From positions 600,910-664,909 of the forward strand of contig KQ965736.1 in assembly GCA_001574975.1 (NCBI GenBank): a stretch of DNA of 64,000 nt, written 5' to 3'. The stretch is from Gonapodya prolifera JEL478. Its lineage: Eukaryota > Monoblepharomycota > Monoblepharidomycetes > Monoblepharidales > Gonapodyaceae. The notes below the pieces were generated by a model. That model was not told the origin of the DNA, made no database searches, and saw only the letters and a list, made by a program, of their open reading frames with translations. A program made the translations under genes and the position numbers. Numbering within the stretch: position 1 is the stretch's first letter; each line of letters opens with the position of its first letter. Positions 22,540 to 35,193 of this stretch are shown piece by piece.

Positions 22540-24154
22540 ATGCACAGCCCGACCACCGACAAGAATGCGCTGCTGATCGAAGCCGTCGAATCCAACAACG
22601 TCCCCGAGGTACGCCGTCTGCTGGCAGGCGGGGCCCACCCAAAGGCCCGCAAACGTGTGACGCTGCACGCACGGGTGAAAACCAACGGACGGACAGAGTG
22701 GAAGTCCGACGCCGTCGACTGCGAAACGGCCATCGCAATCGCCGTCATCAGGGGGTACAAGGACGTCGTCGAGGCCCTGGTCGAAAGTCCCGCGGCCGGC
22801 TTGTTGTGGGAAGGCCCTGTCTCGTGGCGCCTGAGCAACTCGTTTGGCGAGCGCGACTGGACTGCCAGCGAGTGGAACAAGGAGCGGTGGCAGTCGACCT
22901 GCTCGTTCCCCTGCGTGTTGTCGCTGGCCGTCGGGCGCAAGGGGACGGACACAAACTGCTACTCATCCACCGACGACCTACCGGATGTCGACGGGGACCT
23001 GCACATCAATAAGCGCGGCGGATTCGTCGAGCTGCGCCATCCGAAGGCACTTCAGGACCGCGAGGAAACCATCCAACTTGAACCACGACTCGACATTGTG
23101 GAACTCCTCCTGGCACACGGCGCACCCGTGACTGACGCAGCGCTCTCTGCCGCGAGGGAGAACCCCGACAGCAGCTTTCTTGCCGCCCTCGTGAAGCACC
23201 AACGTACCCCGCGTCAGGTGGCCAGCCTCAACCACTCACATCCTCAATCCCCGACACTCACGTCGAGCCCAACCCGCACCTTCTTCGAACCCGCTGCGCT
23301 TCTCTCCCACCAAGCGCGCAAAATCGACGACCTGACCGCCCACGTCCGCCTCGCCGAAGAGCGCGCCACCGCCGCCGAATCCCGCCTGGCAGAGCTCACC
23401 CGCCTGTGCGCCGACCTGCGCTCGCAATCCGACGAACTGCGCCTCCTCAACAGCGGCCTCAACACCACAGTCAGGTCCCTGGAAGCGCTCGTGCGGAGCC
23501 TCGAAACCCGCGTGGCCGACCTCGACCTCGCCAACGCTACCCTGGCTGCCGAGAACGCGGCCCTGGTGGCCTCGGCGGAACAAGCCGCGCAACACGCCCG
23601 CGAGATGCGCCCGCCGACAAAAGTCGAGACCATGATGCACGTCGTGGGTGATTTCGACCCTCGCGAGGACGACGAGCTCAGGCTCAGGATGGGTGAGAGA
23701 GTGTTTGTGAACCTGGCGTTCGCGGATGGGTGGGGTTCGGTACGTGTGTTGGGGGGGGGGGACATTCGCGGCACCATGAAACTTAACCCCGCGGCTTCTC
23801 GTGCAGGGCCTCAACATCTCATCCAACCACTCTGGCCAATTCCCGCTTTCCCACGTCGCGTCCGACCCGCCGCCGCCCACCGACACGACACCCCCGCCAC
23901 TGCCCGATGCCGCGCCGCGGTACGACTCGCTGTCCCACGTTTCCGTCAGCGCCGCACGTGCCCGCGCTGTTCCCGAGGCTGCCGCGCGGGACGCCCACGC
24001 CCACACCCGCGCCACTTCCACCTCCAGCGTCACCATCGTAAGAGATGTTTTGGGACCCCCGCCGTCAAGCATCGCGCCGTTCCCCTCCGCGCCCCCGAAA
24101 TCGTCCGTGTCGCGGTCGTTGCCGCATCCGCTCGTGGGCGCCGTGGAGGGTTGA
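22540..24154 (+). CDS. Ankyrin / coiled-coil / SH3 protein
   Basis: Two exons (22540-23739 and 23807-24154) give 515 residues. The ATG at 22540 is the first in frame; the frame extends upstream only from a GTG. Residues 1-100 form ankyrin-like helices (LLIEAVESNNVPEVRRLLAG, then AIAIAVIRGYKDVVEALVES). A Trp-rich insert follows (FGERDWTASEWNKERW), then another ankyrin unit (LDIVELLLAHGAPVTDAAL). Residues 250-360 are a heptad-rich coiled coil (AEERATAAESRLAELTRL and on). The last domain is SH3: VVGDFDPREDDELRLRMGER, then ADGWGS spliced to GLNISSNHSGQFPLSHV; the intron splits the domain. A Pro/Ser-rich tail ends at 24154. It is probably a cytoplasmic scaffold. The N-terminal half is paralogous to the gene at 36253-38213. 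Confidence 0.82.
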
Positions 24155-24484
24155 TTCAACTGCCAAAGCCGGTGGAGGGTTCCGGAGACAGGGGATGATT
24201 CGATTCTTTATACATATATACTTCGTTGTCGTCTTTGAAAGTACCAGCGGGCTGTTGTTGGTGTGAATATTATGTTACCGTTATGTACAGCAAGGCTTGT
24301 CAAGTGTTGCTTCCCGGTTGTTGGTCAAGAATGTCCATTTCAATCAATCCAGCTGAAATGCGCTCTTCACGACAAGCATCGCAAAACACGCGATATATAT
24401 ATTCATTCATTCGTCCCTCATCGCGCACAAAAACCGTCAAATGAACAGTGTGGGTATAAGAACGTCGAATTTTGCTGCGTCAAA
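24155..24484. other. Convergent intergenic region
   Basis: 330 bp between the stops of the ankyrin-SH3 gene and TAF4. It contains AT-rich runs (TATATATA at about 24391-24398) and no supported gene. Confidence 0.4.
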
Positions 24485-27400
24485 TCATCGCTGCCCCGCA
24501 AGCTTCCGCCCCGTGTCTTCCACCTTGACCTGCGCACCTCCACCTCCGCCCACCATCCCACTTGCCGACCTCGCAAAAGCCCCCACCTGCGCCTGCGCCA
24601 AGCCGCCCGCACCACCTCCGCCGCGCCCCGCGCTGGCACTGACACTGGTGCTTCCCGTCACGTCCATCTTGGACTCGCCAACCTGGTGCATCCGCGTGCC
24701 CCGACTCCACCGCGCCAGCACGCTCTGGTTGGACCGCCGCGCCCACCCGCGCTCGCCTTCCAACACAAAAAGGGCGTCTTCCACCGTCACCTTGTGCATC
24801 TCGACTCGCTGCTTTGGTGGAAGGGCCGCCAGAGTTCCTTTCGGGGGTCGACGGGGTGCACTCACACCACTTGGACCGGCAGCATCTCCAGGTGCATCGC
24901 TTCGATTCTCAACCAGAACGCGCGGTACGCCACCAACGCCGTCTGCAGCCTCAAGCTTCACGGGCATGGCACGGGTGGGCTCCCGCATGGGTATCCCGGC
25001 GGGAAGCCCAGGGACTGTCGGTTGCTGCGGGGGGTGTCCTGGTGCAGCTTGAGCTCCGCCGGCTGGTGCTGGAGCGGCAGTCCTCGGTCCCCCAGCCCCA
25101 ACTCCGCCCACCATCCACGCGTACGTCTTGCCCCTTCCCCCAACCGCAGCCGCAATCGCCCGACTGGTGTTGACATCACGTATATGCTGTGGCAGGCGCT
25201 TGTCTAGCGCAGCTTGTCCTTGCATCCTGCGTATGGGGGGAATAGCTGGAGGCGGAACACCAGGTGCCGCGGACGGGGGCAGTCCCGAAGCCGGAGGCAG
25301 ACCACCTGACGGCCCAGGAGTCCCACCAGGAGCTACACCCTGTTGCATCGCCAGCGCGGCAAGCGCAGAAGGTACTCCAGGTGTTGCAGACTGGCTTCCC
25401 CCTCCTCCTGGCCTCTCAATTGCGGCAATACGCCTCTCGTACGCCTTCTCCTCCCGCTCTCGATCTTCCCTCGTCATCTTGGACACGATGGCGCCGGGGT
25501 TATCCGTATCCACCACCTCTACAGCCCACAACGCGTCCTCCTGAGACGACCCTGTTCCTCTCCACTCTGGCCAACCCCCGCCCATCCCACCCAGTCCGCT
25601 CGACGCCGCTGCCTCGGCTTCCGCCTGGCTCCACTCGGTGAGACGGTACCGCGCCAGCCCCGTACGATGCTTGGAAGCGCGGACCATGGCGCTGGCGACA
25701 CCACGAAGTCGCTGCTCGAGAGCGAGAACGAGGTAAGGTGCGGTCAAGGGATGTGCGGAGAGGCCGTGGCGTTTCACTAGCGACAACAAAGTTTTGGCCA
25801 GCGTTTGGAAGGGACATGCGTGAGTTGTGTGAGATGTTCGGGTGGATGCGGTGGCATTGCAGGTATACGATGCGTGTAGGGGGCGTGCAAAGGTAGCGCA
25901 GAAACAATTATGTCAACCAAGTTGCAGCCACCACATCCGCACGCAGCTTCCCCGAGCCCCTTCTCGCCTCGACTCTGCGATGTATTCCCCAAGCCCCCAG
26001 GCTGTACGCACCTGCGGCATCCACCGCCCTTCGCAGTCCCCTTTCCCCAACGATCCACCCTGCCTTTGTTGTCTCCACCTTCGCTCCGCCAGGACCCACG
26101 AGCGCCGCGGCCAGTACTGCGCGGTACTCCTTTTCCAACTGTGCCTGCTCGGCCTCGTAGTCAACACCGGTTACCGTCAGCAAGTCAGACAACACGGTAT
26201 CGGGTTTGGTCGAATCTTCGTGCACACCGGATGGCGGCAGGGGGGGCAGATGCATCCCCTGGGAAGTGGCCAAGCCTGGCGCGGGAGGCTTGGGCGCCGG
26301 TGGCGGAGGGGGTGCGCCCTTTTGGTTTTGCGAGAAGCGCATGAAGCGCACCCACATCTCGAACCCCGGGCGCTGCGCGGTAATGCGCGCAAACTGAGTG
26401 GGAGTGAGGAGGTTGGATAGGTGGTCGAAGAAGACGGGGAGGTCGAGGGTTTGCTGGGTGGCGGAAAATTGGAGGGCAGTGGGTTTGGGGGTGGAAATGT
26501 GATTTTGAAGGGTTTCAGTTAACGAACAGCGAAACTCCGGCAGCGCACGCAATGAGACTGCCCCGGTAACATCTTCCTTCCAACGGCGAATTTGAACCAT
26601 CCACTTCTTTGTGCTCTCCGTGATACATCGCCAATTACGTCTCCTTCGGTGAACCTACCGACGCCCTTGAAAACAGCTCCTTGACCATCGTCCTTTTATC
26701 TTCGGATGGAATTTCCGCAACCACTCGATTTAGGTCCTGGACGGCAGCCTGGGCCTGACCAAGATTGAAATCGGCCGGTAAGTTGTAAATTGGGCCAGGG
26801 GGAGGGAGCTGAGAGAGCCCCGTGGGTGCCAGAGATGAGGTAGACGCTATTGAAGATGATGAGGCCGATTTGAGGATGGAGTTGGCGTGAGAGCTGGCGG
26901 ATGCCTGATTGCGTGGGGCAGAGGTGGAGGAGGCAGAGGGGGTGCGCTTTGCGTTGACACTTTGTGAAACGGCCGCTGCCGACGACGCGATGGCTTGAGC
27001 GGCAGAGATGGCGGCGGCAGTTGACGAGTTGGCGTACGAGAGTTGCCAATCTGTGGAATCTGTGGGTTCCCGTTTAATTGTAGGCTGTTGTGGGTGCGCG
27101 TGGGCCGGATTGAGGGGAGAAGACGCAGATGGGTACCCAGGATTCATCCTGCCGTCCTCGCCGTTCATTTCCGGGTATTCTTCGTACGTGTTATAGTCCT
27201 CGGAGAATCGCTGGCCCCTGCCCATCCCACGCACCCCTCTCGGCCGACCTCGTGGCCTGCCGGTGCGTGTGCCCCGCGAGCCTCTCCCACGGGCGGGCGG
27301 TTGAGTCCCGGACGTGTCCGAATCGGCCTCCGAAAACGACTGCTGTGGGCGCGAGGCTACGCGGGACGATATTCTGCGAAGCTTGGCCTGGTTGCCGTCC

Positions 27401-27894
27401 TCGTCCTCGTCGTCGTCTTCTTCCGGGGTAGCCTCCACACGCCCTCTGCCGCGACCTCGTCCGCGTCCACGACCGCGTCCGCGCGGCCGTTTCTGGGGTA
27501 AAGCGACTGCCTCGTCGGTGCCATCGTCCTCGCTGTCCACACCGACTGCCACACCGCGTCCCTTTCCCAGCCCAAACTCCACCTGCGCCCCACCGCCTTC
27601 GCTCTCGGCGTCCGTCGACCCCTCCTCGCCCTCGGCATCTGTGCCGTCGCCGTCGCCGTCCCCATTTCCCTCCGATTCGCGCCCGGGAGTGCCCGCGTCG
27701 TTGTCGAACATGCGCGCCAGCTCGTCGTCGTCATCATCGCCCCCCACGCCGTTTCCCTGCGTCGCCGCTGCGTTCGCCAGCAGGCCCAGCGCGGAGTTCC
27801 CGTTGGCTGCCCCGCCTATGTGCACACCGCCCGGGGCATACATTCCCCCGCCGCCACCGTTCTGTGCCGCAAATCCGTTGGCGGAGCCAGACAT
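24485..27894 (-). CDS. TAF4: TFIID subunit TAF4-like protein
   Basis: Three main exons: 26659-27894, 26012-26606 and 24485-25776. Intron 26607-26658 (GTAGGT...CAAAG) joins KELFSRAS to KWMVQIRRWKEDV. Intron 25777-26011 (GTGCGT...GCTAG) joins RGLRRAVDAA to VKRHGLSAHPLTAPYLVLAL. The second exon includes LTVTGVDYEAEQAQLEKEY and the third LRGVASAMVRASKHRTG, VSKMTREDREREEKAYERR and VTVEDALFVLEGERG. This order matches the conserved C-terminal region of TAF4, which pairs with TAF12 in TFIID. The long N-terminus is disordered: an acidic block, an (RG)n run with AT-hook-like RGRPRG, and a Ser/Ala-rich part. The ATG at 27894 (MSGSANGF) was chosen; an in-frame ATG at 28041 would add about 49 residues. 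Treating 26659-27894 as a separate gene is less likely, since only about 55 bp would separate them. Confidence 0.8.
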
Positions 27895-28573
27895 GGAAAG
27901 GAGCGACGTGTGTCGGGGGGAAGTTGCACAAGAAAGCTGGCACAGCGTTGGCCACAGCAATGCACGGTCCTCTTCCTCCTTCCCCGCTTTCCCCCTCCTC
28001 CCCGTCTTCTCCCCTCCTGCCGTTACTCGTTCTCCAAACATTCTAACTTTCTTTTCGCACACCTAAAGTGTGACGTCAATCCTCGTGCTGCAATGGAACA
28101 CAGCCTCACAGCCTCAGGTGATTTGTTTTGCGTTCGTGCTACCTTGAGTTGAAATCACAACGGCGAGCCCTCTTTTTCGCTTGGCAGCGCCGAGACGCTT
28201 CATGAGATCCCGGAACGTTTCTCCCCGGGCGTAATTTCTCGAAAGCCTTCCGGATCGTGTGGGGCAGTTTGAATGCGGCCAGAAATGGGATTGTGCGTAT
28301 ATGCAGCGACTATTCTCATTCTTGCAATATTGTGAAGGTTTATCATTCGTCCAGAATCCGTCCGTCGGCTTCTGAAAGGTAAACTCCTCAAAAGGAGCCG
28401 CCTTTTCATATGCTTCAGGTGGGAACCTCCTTCGACAGATCCTTCGACAGGTAGCTCGGTTTTTGCACTGTTTTGCTCGCCCTTTGTAAAGGGCCATTTC
28501 CACCCGCGCTTATATAAAACCCCGCGTCGGATACTTTCCCCACCTCCACTCCTCTCGTGAAGCCAGTATCACC
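27895..28573. promoter_or_regulatory. Divergent region, TAF4 and chitin-binding protein genes
   Basis: 679 bp between divergent starts. The right part carries the TATA box listed separately. Pyrimidine-rich DNA lies next to the TAF4 start. No gene seen. Confidence 0.4.
28511..28519 (+). promoter_or_regulatory. TATA box of the chitin-binding protein gene
   Basis: TATATAAAA lies 55-63 bp before the ATG at 28574, a normal fungal TATA position. It is one of the few clear TATA boxes in the window and fits a strongly regulated secreted-protein gene (inference). Confidence 0.65.
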
Positions 28574-29794
28574 ATGAAGTTCATCCAGTCGCTGCTCCCC
28601 CTCGCTGCAGTCGCTCTCTCTGCCCTCGCTGGGGCTGCCAACGCTGCCACGGCTACTAGGGTGACCCTCAAATGGGACCCGGCATCGCTCCTCCAGCAGT
28701 GCCAGAACGCCACTGTGACGGCCAACGTTGACTTCAAGGTGAGCGACCCCAGGAACACTTGTAACGTGACTACAGATACTAATCTCCTGATGACTACGTC
28801 TCCAGGGCAAGGTCGACATCTTGTACTCTTTCGGCAACTCTGGGGCGCTCCAGGGTAAGTGGGCGATCACCATTCTCAGTTAATGCATGTAGTGACATTC
28901 CCATCGTCACTGAACAGGGACCGCGCAATCCGCAGTATCTATCAAAAGTGGAAGCAAAAGTTTCATTTTCCAATTCCCGGACGGATACAAGTGAGTGCCC
29001 ATCTGGCCATTGGCATGTTTCATGACCTCATCTTTCCCCCACATTTCCTCCTTGCTGCGATCCCCCCAATTAGCGAGGTCCTTTTCAGCGCCTGCTGCAT
29101 GTAAGTATTGCAATTTCTTACGCACATGTGACCCATCTTACCTTACCCAACCCAAACGTCACAGTTCCCCGTCCTTTAATGGAGGCCCCAAGTTCCGCTG
29201 CCTCGGCAGCAGCCAGGCTCTCGACATTGAGCCGTCCGTGTGGGAAGTCAACGCAACATCGGTCACCTCCAAGAAGGCCTCGCAGCGTGCCCTCCCTATC
29301 TCCAAGCCTCAGGGTGCATGCGGGTTCCCATGGGGTGGCTGCGACCAAGTTCAGTTCCCCGGCTACTGCTGCTCCCAGCACGGATTCTGTAAGTTGTCGA
29401 GTATGCGTCCCTCTTACACATTTCTCACCATTCGATTCCTGTCGACAGGTGGACCCACTGCGGATTATTGCGGTTCGTATTAATTGCACCATTGAGCGTA
29501 AAGCGTATGTGGTGCTTACTACGTGCCGTTCTCGCAATCTGACAGGTGCTGGCTGCCAAGCCGGATACGGAACCTGCGGCGTGTCCACCACTCCTGTCAA
29601 ACCCGACGGCGCTTGCGGAAGCCAGTGGGGAGCATGCCCATCTGGTACGGGTCAATGCTGCTCGCAATACGGATACTGTGGTACCAGCGAGGCCCACTGT
29701 GGTGAGTGTACCTGCTGTTGTTGCATTACAAGTGGTCGCTCATCACCGTTCCTCAGGTGCTGGATGCCAGCCCCAGTACGGTCTTTGCCAGTAA
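28574..29794 (+). CDS. Small secreted chitin-binding protein with two CBM18 (hevein-like) domains
   Basis: The gene has many small exons; the first three are 28574-28738, 28806-28854 and from 28918. A signal peptide (MKFIQSLLPLAAVALSALAG, cut near ANA) is followed by about 90 residues of probable beta structure (VDILYSFGNSGALQG, then SFIFQFPDGYK). Two Cys-rich modules follow. The first is GACGFPWGGCDQVQFPGYCC plus SQHGFCGPTADYCGAGC. The second is GACGSQWGACPSGTGQCC plus SQYGYCGTSEAHCGAGC. Both fit chitin-binding type 1 spacing, including CCSQ-GYCG. The last exon gives QPQYGLCQ and stops at 29794. Such proteins bind chitin in the fungal wall or shield chitin fragments from host recognition. 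I see no catalytic domain. Exon borders between 29100 and 29800 are approximate. Confidence 0.8.
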
Positions 29795-30420
29795 ATGCCA
29801 TCGCTTGGCGTTGACGGGGTGGGATAGCATACTAGAAAGCATTTTTATACAAAGTGCATACGAAACATAACATAAAATTTGCATTGCCTTCTGGCACAAA
29901 AATCTTGACCTTCGCTCTGGATTATGGGGGGCAGAGAAAAAGAAAGGTTAAAGTGGTATAAAGAGTCGATTGGTCACCTTCCCTGAGTGAGGGTGTTGCG
30001 GGGGTCATTTCACACGCCAAGACCTGCAATTACTTGTTTGCTGCTCTCCCAAATACTCTTCTTGTTCGACTTTCGCACTGTATAATGCCATTTGCTAAAT
30101 GATTACAAGTGATTACGTTGAAAGAAGGTAGACGCACTGGCCTGCTCGCCAAAGTCGCAATGCCTTTCAAACGGTGGGAGCTTGTGTCGGTGCTATCAAT
30201 AGTTACTTTTACATTTTGTGTTGGTATTTTCTTTCAAATGAAGGACGAAGGAAAAGAACACAAATCGTGAAGCATTCGTGAAGCGTTCAAGATGGCGCGG
30301 CCGCCGTGACCAAAGACCTCCTTAATTGTAACATTTCGCCCACGAACGGAGAGGGCTGTATCAGCGTTTGTTCTGACATCCCGCACCCCCCGCCTACTCT
30401 GACTGTCTGTCTCGCCTGTC
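29795..30420. other. Intergenic region, chitin-binding protein to antiporter
   Basis: About 630 bp with no supported gene; fairly AT-rich. Presumably the CBM18 3' UTR and the antiporter promoter. Confidence 0.4.
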
Positions 30421-33400
30421 ATGACCAGTGAGTTCAAAGTGAAGTCTAATTGCTGCCTGAACGCTGTTGGGCTCCAACCATCCGATCGTGGATCTCGTTC
30501 CGCCATCTCACAATCCAGTTTTCGACGGTCAAAATCCGATAGCACCAGCAAATGTTCTGCCGCTGCTTATCGTCCAGGTGCGTGAACGGCACCACCCACG
30601 TGGGCTGCATATCACACTGCCAAGCCTCCGCCTCCACCAATGATTCGTTTTCCCTCTCATTCCTCCACTCTGTTCAACTGGCGCTGATCCCATGCACATC
30701 TTAACGCCTCGGTTCGGAAGATCCTCGTCATTATTGGCGCCACTAGATTGTTGTCGGTACCCTTGCTGCGACTACGACAGCCTCGTGTTATCGCCGAAGT
30801 CCTCGGAGGAATCATTCTCGGGCCGTCAGTATTGGGAAACATTCCAAACTGGCAGAACGTCTTGTTTCCTACGGCGTCTCTACCAAGTGAGTTCCAGCCA
30901 CAAACCACCCACAGGAGGATGGACTACTGTATTTGGGAATGGGTATACAAGATGCTAGATCTGAACGCTTTTCATTGTTGACTGCGCCCGATACACCACA
31001 ATTGAATGGCTAAAGGAGTGAATGGCATCGGGACTCCTTGAATGGATTGGTTCCTGGAGTAGCAAGAGCTGAAATAACCAGACTACTGACCAATCTCTTA
31101 CCAATTCCCTCTTATAGTACTCAAAGCGTTCGCTGATGTTGGGCTCATTTTCTTCATGTTTCTTGTCGGGGTACGGCATCTTTCACGTTTTGTCTCTGTT
31201 CCCAAACTTTATCGCAATTCCAATATCCTAGTTGGAGCTGGACTTGCGTTCTCTCCGGTCGCAACTCCGTAACTCTCTCATCATCGCCGGGACGGGTTTG
31301 CTAGTACCATTCGCGTTCGCCGTTCCGATCGGTTACGTTATGTACATCAAGCTCTCCGACCCCGACAAAGTCAGTTTGGGCAATTTCATCTTGTTCATCT
31401 TGGTCAGCATGAGTATCACCGTGAGTTCACAATTTCGTTTCGCGCCAATGCCAAGAGAGCATCAGTTAATTCTTCGATCGCCGCCAGGCCTTCCCTGTCC
31501 TCGCCCGTATTTTGTCCGACCGCAACCTTTTCTCTACGCGAGTCGGTGTCACTGCCATTTCCGCCGCCGCCGTTGGTGACGCCGTCGGGTGGCTACTCCT
31601 TGCGGTCGTTGTGTCTGTTGTCTCAGCGAGTACCCAGTTGGCGGCTCTGTACGCATTCCTGTGCGGAATGGGGCTCACGTTGTTTTTGTTCCTCGTGGTA
31701 CGGAGAGGTGAGTGAGGAGGTACCAGTGTAAGACGAGCGCTTCCGTTCTCATTGGTCCTCTTCAACGTGCCAGGTCTAACTGCGCTCATCAAGTTGTCGT
31801 CGACCCGCGAGAATCTTAGCGCCTTCATGATTTTCGTGGTTTACTTCCTTGTACTCACGTGCAGCTGGATCACAGAATCTATTGGTAAGTTGTCTATAAT
31901 ATTGTCCTCCCGACAAGAGTACTGACCTTTCCGCATTCGAATTCTCCATCTGAAACTTCACTTTCTAGGTATTCATGTCAGTTCTCGTTCCATTTCATCG
32001 ATATTGAGCGGTGCTGAATCCGCCCTTCGACTTCACAGGCTATTTTCGGTGCCTTCCTCGTGGGCCTTGTTGTGCCCCACGACAATGGTTTCGCCATCCA
32101 GCTCACCGAAAAGACTGAAGATTTTGTCGCCATCCTTTTGGTGCCGCTGTACTTCGCGTACTCTGGTCTCCGCACCAAGCTCGGTGTTCTGAATGACCCC
32201 AACGTTTGGGGTTTGGTCATTCTCGTCATCTCTGGCGCATGTATTGGAAAGATTTTCGGAAGCGCTATTCCCAGCAGGTTTCTGGGGCTCTCCTGGAGGG
32301 AGTCATGGGCTGTCGGTCGGTGTGGCGAATGCCTGGATGAATGCGGGTCGTATCTTTGCTAATTTTCCGCCATTAGGCTTCCTGATGAACACGAAAGGTC
32401 TTGTGGAGCTTATTGTCTTGAACGTCGGACTTGACGCGGGAGTGCTCAATGAGAGGTCATTCGTCGTCATGACCATCATGGGTGCGTTTTTGCATCCATT
32501 CTTGATTCAACTTTTTCGTTAATTGAAATGACAAAATCTTTAAGCAATTGTCACAACTTTGATTACGTCTCCTGTTGTGTCGTGGATCTATCCACAAAAG
32601 TACCATGTTCGCATCCACGCTCGCGACCCTCACAACCAACACGGCCAAGATGGCGACCACGTTTCCCTCCACTCGCGCACCTCGCGCCACCTGTCCCGTC
32701 GTAATATTCGCGCGGAGAACAGGTTTTCCATCCTCCATGAGATGGATGCGTTGAGCTCCTTTGTGGGACAAAAGCCGCAGAACTCTGTCGCAAAAGTGCC
32801 GCCCGTGGACATTGCCAGCTTGAACATCTTGGTTTGCCTTATCGAGCAGCACTCCCTTCCTGGATTCATGTCACTCCTCCAGATGGTTGGTTCGTACTTC
32901 AAGCTTGTGGGTAGCCGCCCTGTCGCTGAAGCGAAGGGAACATCGGCATCTCCTGCAACAATCGATATACCGCAACCCAACACTCAACCCGCTGGAAACG
33001 GAGCGTCGGCGCTTCAGGCTCTCTTCAAAGGTGGCAAGACAGAAGCTACTGGAGGTGGGGATTCCACTGCACCAACACTTACCGACGAAGTTACCACAAC
33101 AGCCACCGCTCTTGCAAAACTTCAAAACGGTCACGATGAACAGGAGCCTGCTCAATTGTCTGTTGTGGCTCTGAGACTTGTCGCAATGACAGACAGAACC
33201 TCGGCAATCATGGCAGACCTGGAGCAAGAAACGACAATGCTGGTGAGAATCAGAAACCCGAGGGATCTTTTTTTGCGGAAACCAAATCGTTCCTCTCCTT
33301 CTCAGCGTGACCCCCTCCTCAATGTATTCCGAACGTTTGCTCAAATCAACAAAATCTCTTGCTTGCCGTCGCTGGCTGTTCGTCAACCAGAGTTGTTCCC

Positions 33401-34840
33401 CACCGAGATCGTGGATGCCGTTGATGAGAGCGGTTCAGGACTCGTTCTTATCCCTCTGCCTTCCAAAACTGCCTTGGAAAGCGAAATGAGCCGCCTTGAG
33501 GGATGGTTCGAAAGGCAATACAGCTCGAAAACTGTGAGTAGAAACTCTTTCATGTGTTGATAACTTCTAACCTTTTTTTATGTCTTCAGCCGCTGGTATC
33601 TGATGTTCTTTCTCGCTGCCCTGCAGCGGTCGGTGTATTTGTCGATCACGGTTTCGGAGGATTCGTTCAAGGGGGCGCGTACGACACACAGGCAAACGTG
33701 AACGTCTGGCTTTCTTCTGCCCACAATGTTGACACGGATTTCCCGACCATTTCTACGCCAGATGTTTCACCTAAACAAATTGGGAGCATTCTGGGTGGGG
33801 ACCTTGTCTCAGAAGCACAGGGTGATCCACAAGTGGAAGAAGATTACCCCCCTGCGTATTTGAATGCAGCTGTCCGGATGCTCATTATCTTCGTTGGTGG
33901 CAAAGACGATCGAAGCGCATTGGCGTTTGCTCTGCGTCTTCTTGGTCACCCTGGCGTTGCCATCGACATTTTGCGCGTGCGCACAGGTCTTGTCGATCGC
34001 GGTGATGCGGAGGAAGACGAGCACATGTGGAAGAGCTTGAAAGAGGGTGTCTCGTCCAAGCGCCTGGGCCCGCTTTCGTCACGTATTTCGTTGAGGGAGC
34101 GTTCCATCAGTGACAGCCATGACGACCTCATCAGGCTTGTACTTGGTGAGGCAACGCGTCTTCGTAAATCAGATTTGGTCATCTGCGGTCGCGGAGCGCC
34201 AGTGGAGGGGAAGCAGATGCGCATCGAAACGAATGGTCTCCTGGGGTCTGAGCTTAGTATTCCCTCTGTTGCTCGGACGTCCTCCAATGTGGTCTCTGAG
34301 ACGCCTGCACCGCCAGCAGCGCCAGCGGTCTCCGACAGTGTGGCGGTGGACATTCACCACAAACCTGGGAATGTTCGCCTAGAGCTCCTGAAGGACGAAG
34401 AACACGAACAGGCTAACCAGTTGACTCACCAATCCGGCCACTCCACTACTGCCTCGCGGCTTGCGGGTTGGATCAAGGTCTCGGGGGCCCACGCTAGCAC
34501 CGCGTCTGTCGGAGGCTCCGTGCCCCCGAGCCCCTTGCATGCCCCCATCGTGGAGCACGATGATGTGGACGATGCGGAGCTAGGCGCTCTTGGAGTTGTC
34601 GGCGCGGCCCTGGTGGTGACAGCGAACTACCATTTGCACCACCCTCACACACTTCCATCGCGGATGCACGAGAGGATCGGCAGCTCCAAGTCGATCAAAG
34701 GGTTGGCGGCAAAGAGCCACACGCTCTTCGACCACTTGGGCTCCCTGCGGGCGAGCGTGCTCGTCATGAGAGGACCCATGTTCTCGGATGTTGAGGAGAC
34801 GGCGGAGAAGAGCTTCGCAGATATGGAGAAGCTTGCTTAA
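30421..34840 (+). CDS. KHA1: Kha1-type K+/H+ antiporter (CPA2 family)
   Basis: The start at 30421 was chosen because splicing 30428-30518 gives [12 protein letters not shown] and, after exon 30519-30577 (LPLLIVQ), intron 30578-30720 leads straight to [11 protein letters not shown]. The spacing to [14 protein letters not shown] matches yeast Kha1. Further exons give [65 protein letters not shown] and [19 protein letters not shown]. That is a full sodium/hydrogen-exchanger domain of about 12 spans. The cytosolic C-terminal half of roughly 700 residues resembles the nucleotide-binding/Usp-like tails of plant CHX and fungal Kha1 ([28 protein letters not shown]). It likely acts in endomembrane K+ and pH balance. 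The stop is at 34840. Confidence 0.87.
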
Positions 34841-35193
34841 TATCAAGCGAGGGGCATTCACGTTGTTTGGGAGAGCGGGAGTCGTTTAATTGGAATCAGT
34901 TTCTGAACGTTCACTGTCCATAACTGGGAGGGTTGGAATAGCGCAAAACATGTGTCTTGCGGATCACCAACGTATCTCATAATAGTGTCATGTGTTGGTC
35001 TCACAGTAATAGTATGAAAGCGTCAGTAATATCGAGCAAAAACTCAACAGACTGTCCGGCAAAAGTTGCTTCTGCCATCAGCGAACAAACTGCCACGTCA
35101 CATGACTGGTGATTCATGCGCTGTGGCCATAAAAGGTCAGTCCCTCAGTCCCATACTCGAATTCCAACCACAAACAGAAACCCCAAAAAACAC
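34841..35193. promoter_or_regulatory. Intergenic region with TATA-like element of the NmrA-like gene
   Basis: 353 bp. CCATAAAAGG at 35127-35136, about 60 bp before the ATG at 35194, is a TATA-like element. No other feature recognised. Confidence 0.45.

Noticed and set aside
23236-24159. 307-residue minus-strand ORF
   Set aside because: Antisense to the coiled-coil/SH3 region of the ankyrin gene; a shadow of GC-rich coding DNA.
27314-28066. 250-residue Ser/Pro-rich ORF on the plus strand
   Set aside because: Antisense shadow of the acidic and RG-rich TAF4 N-terminus; composition mirrors the real frame and there is no motif.
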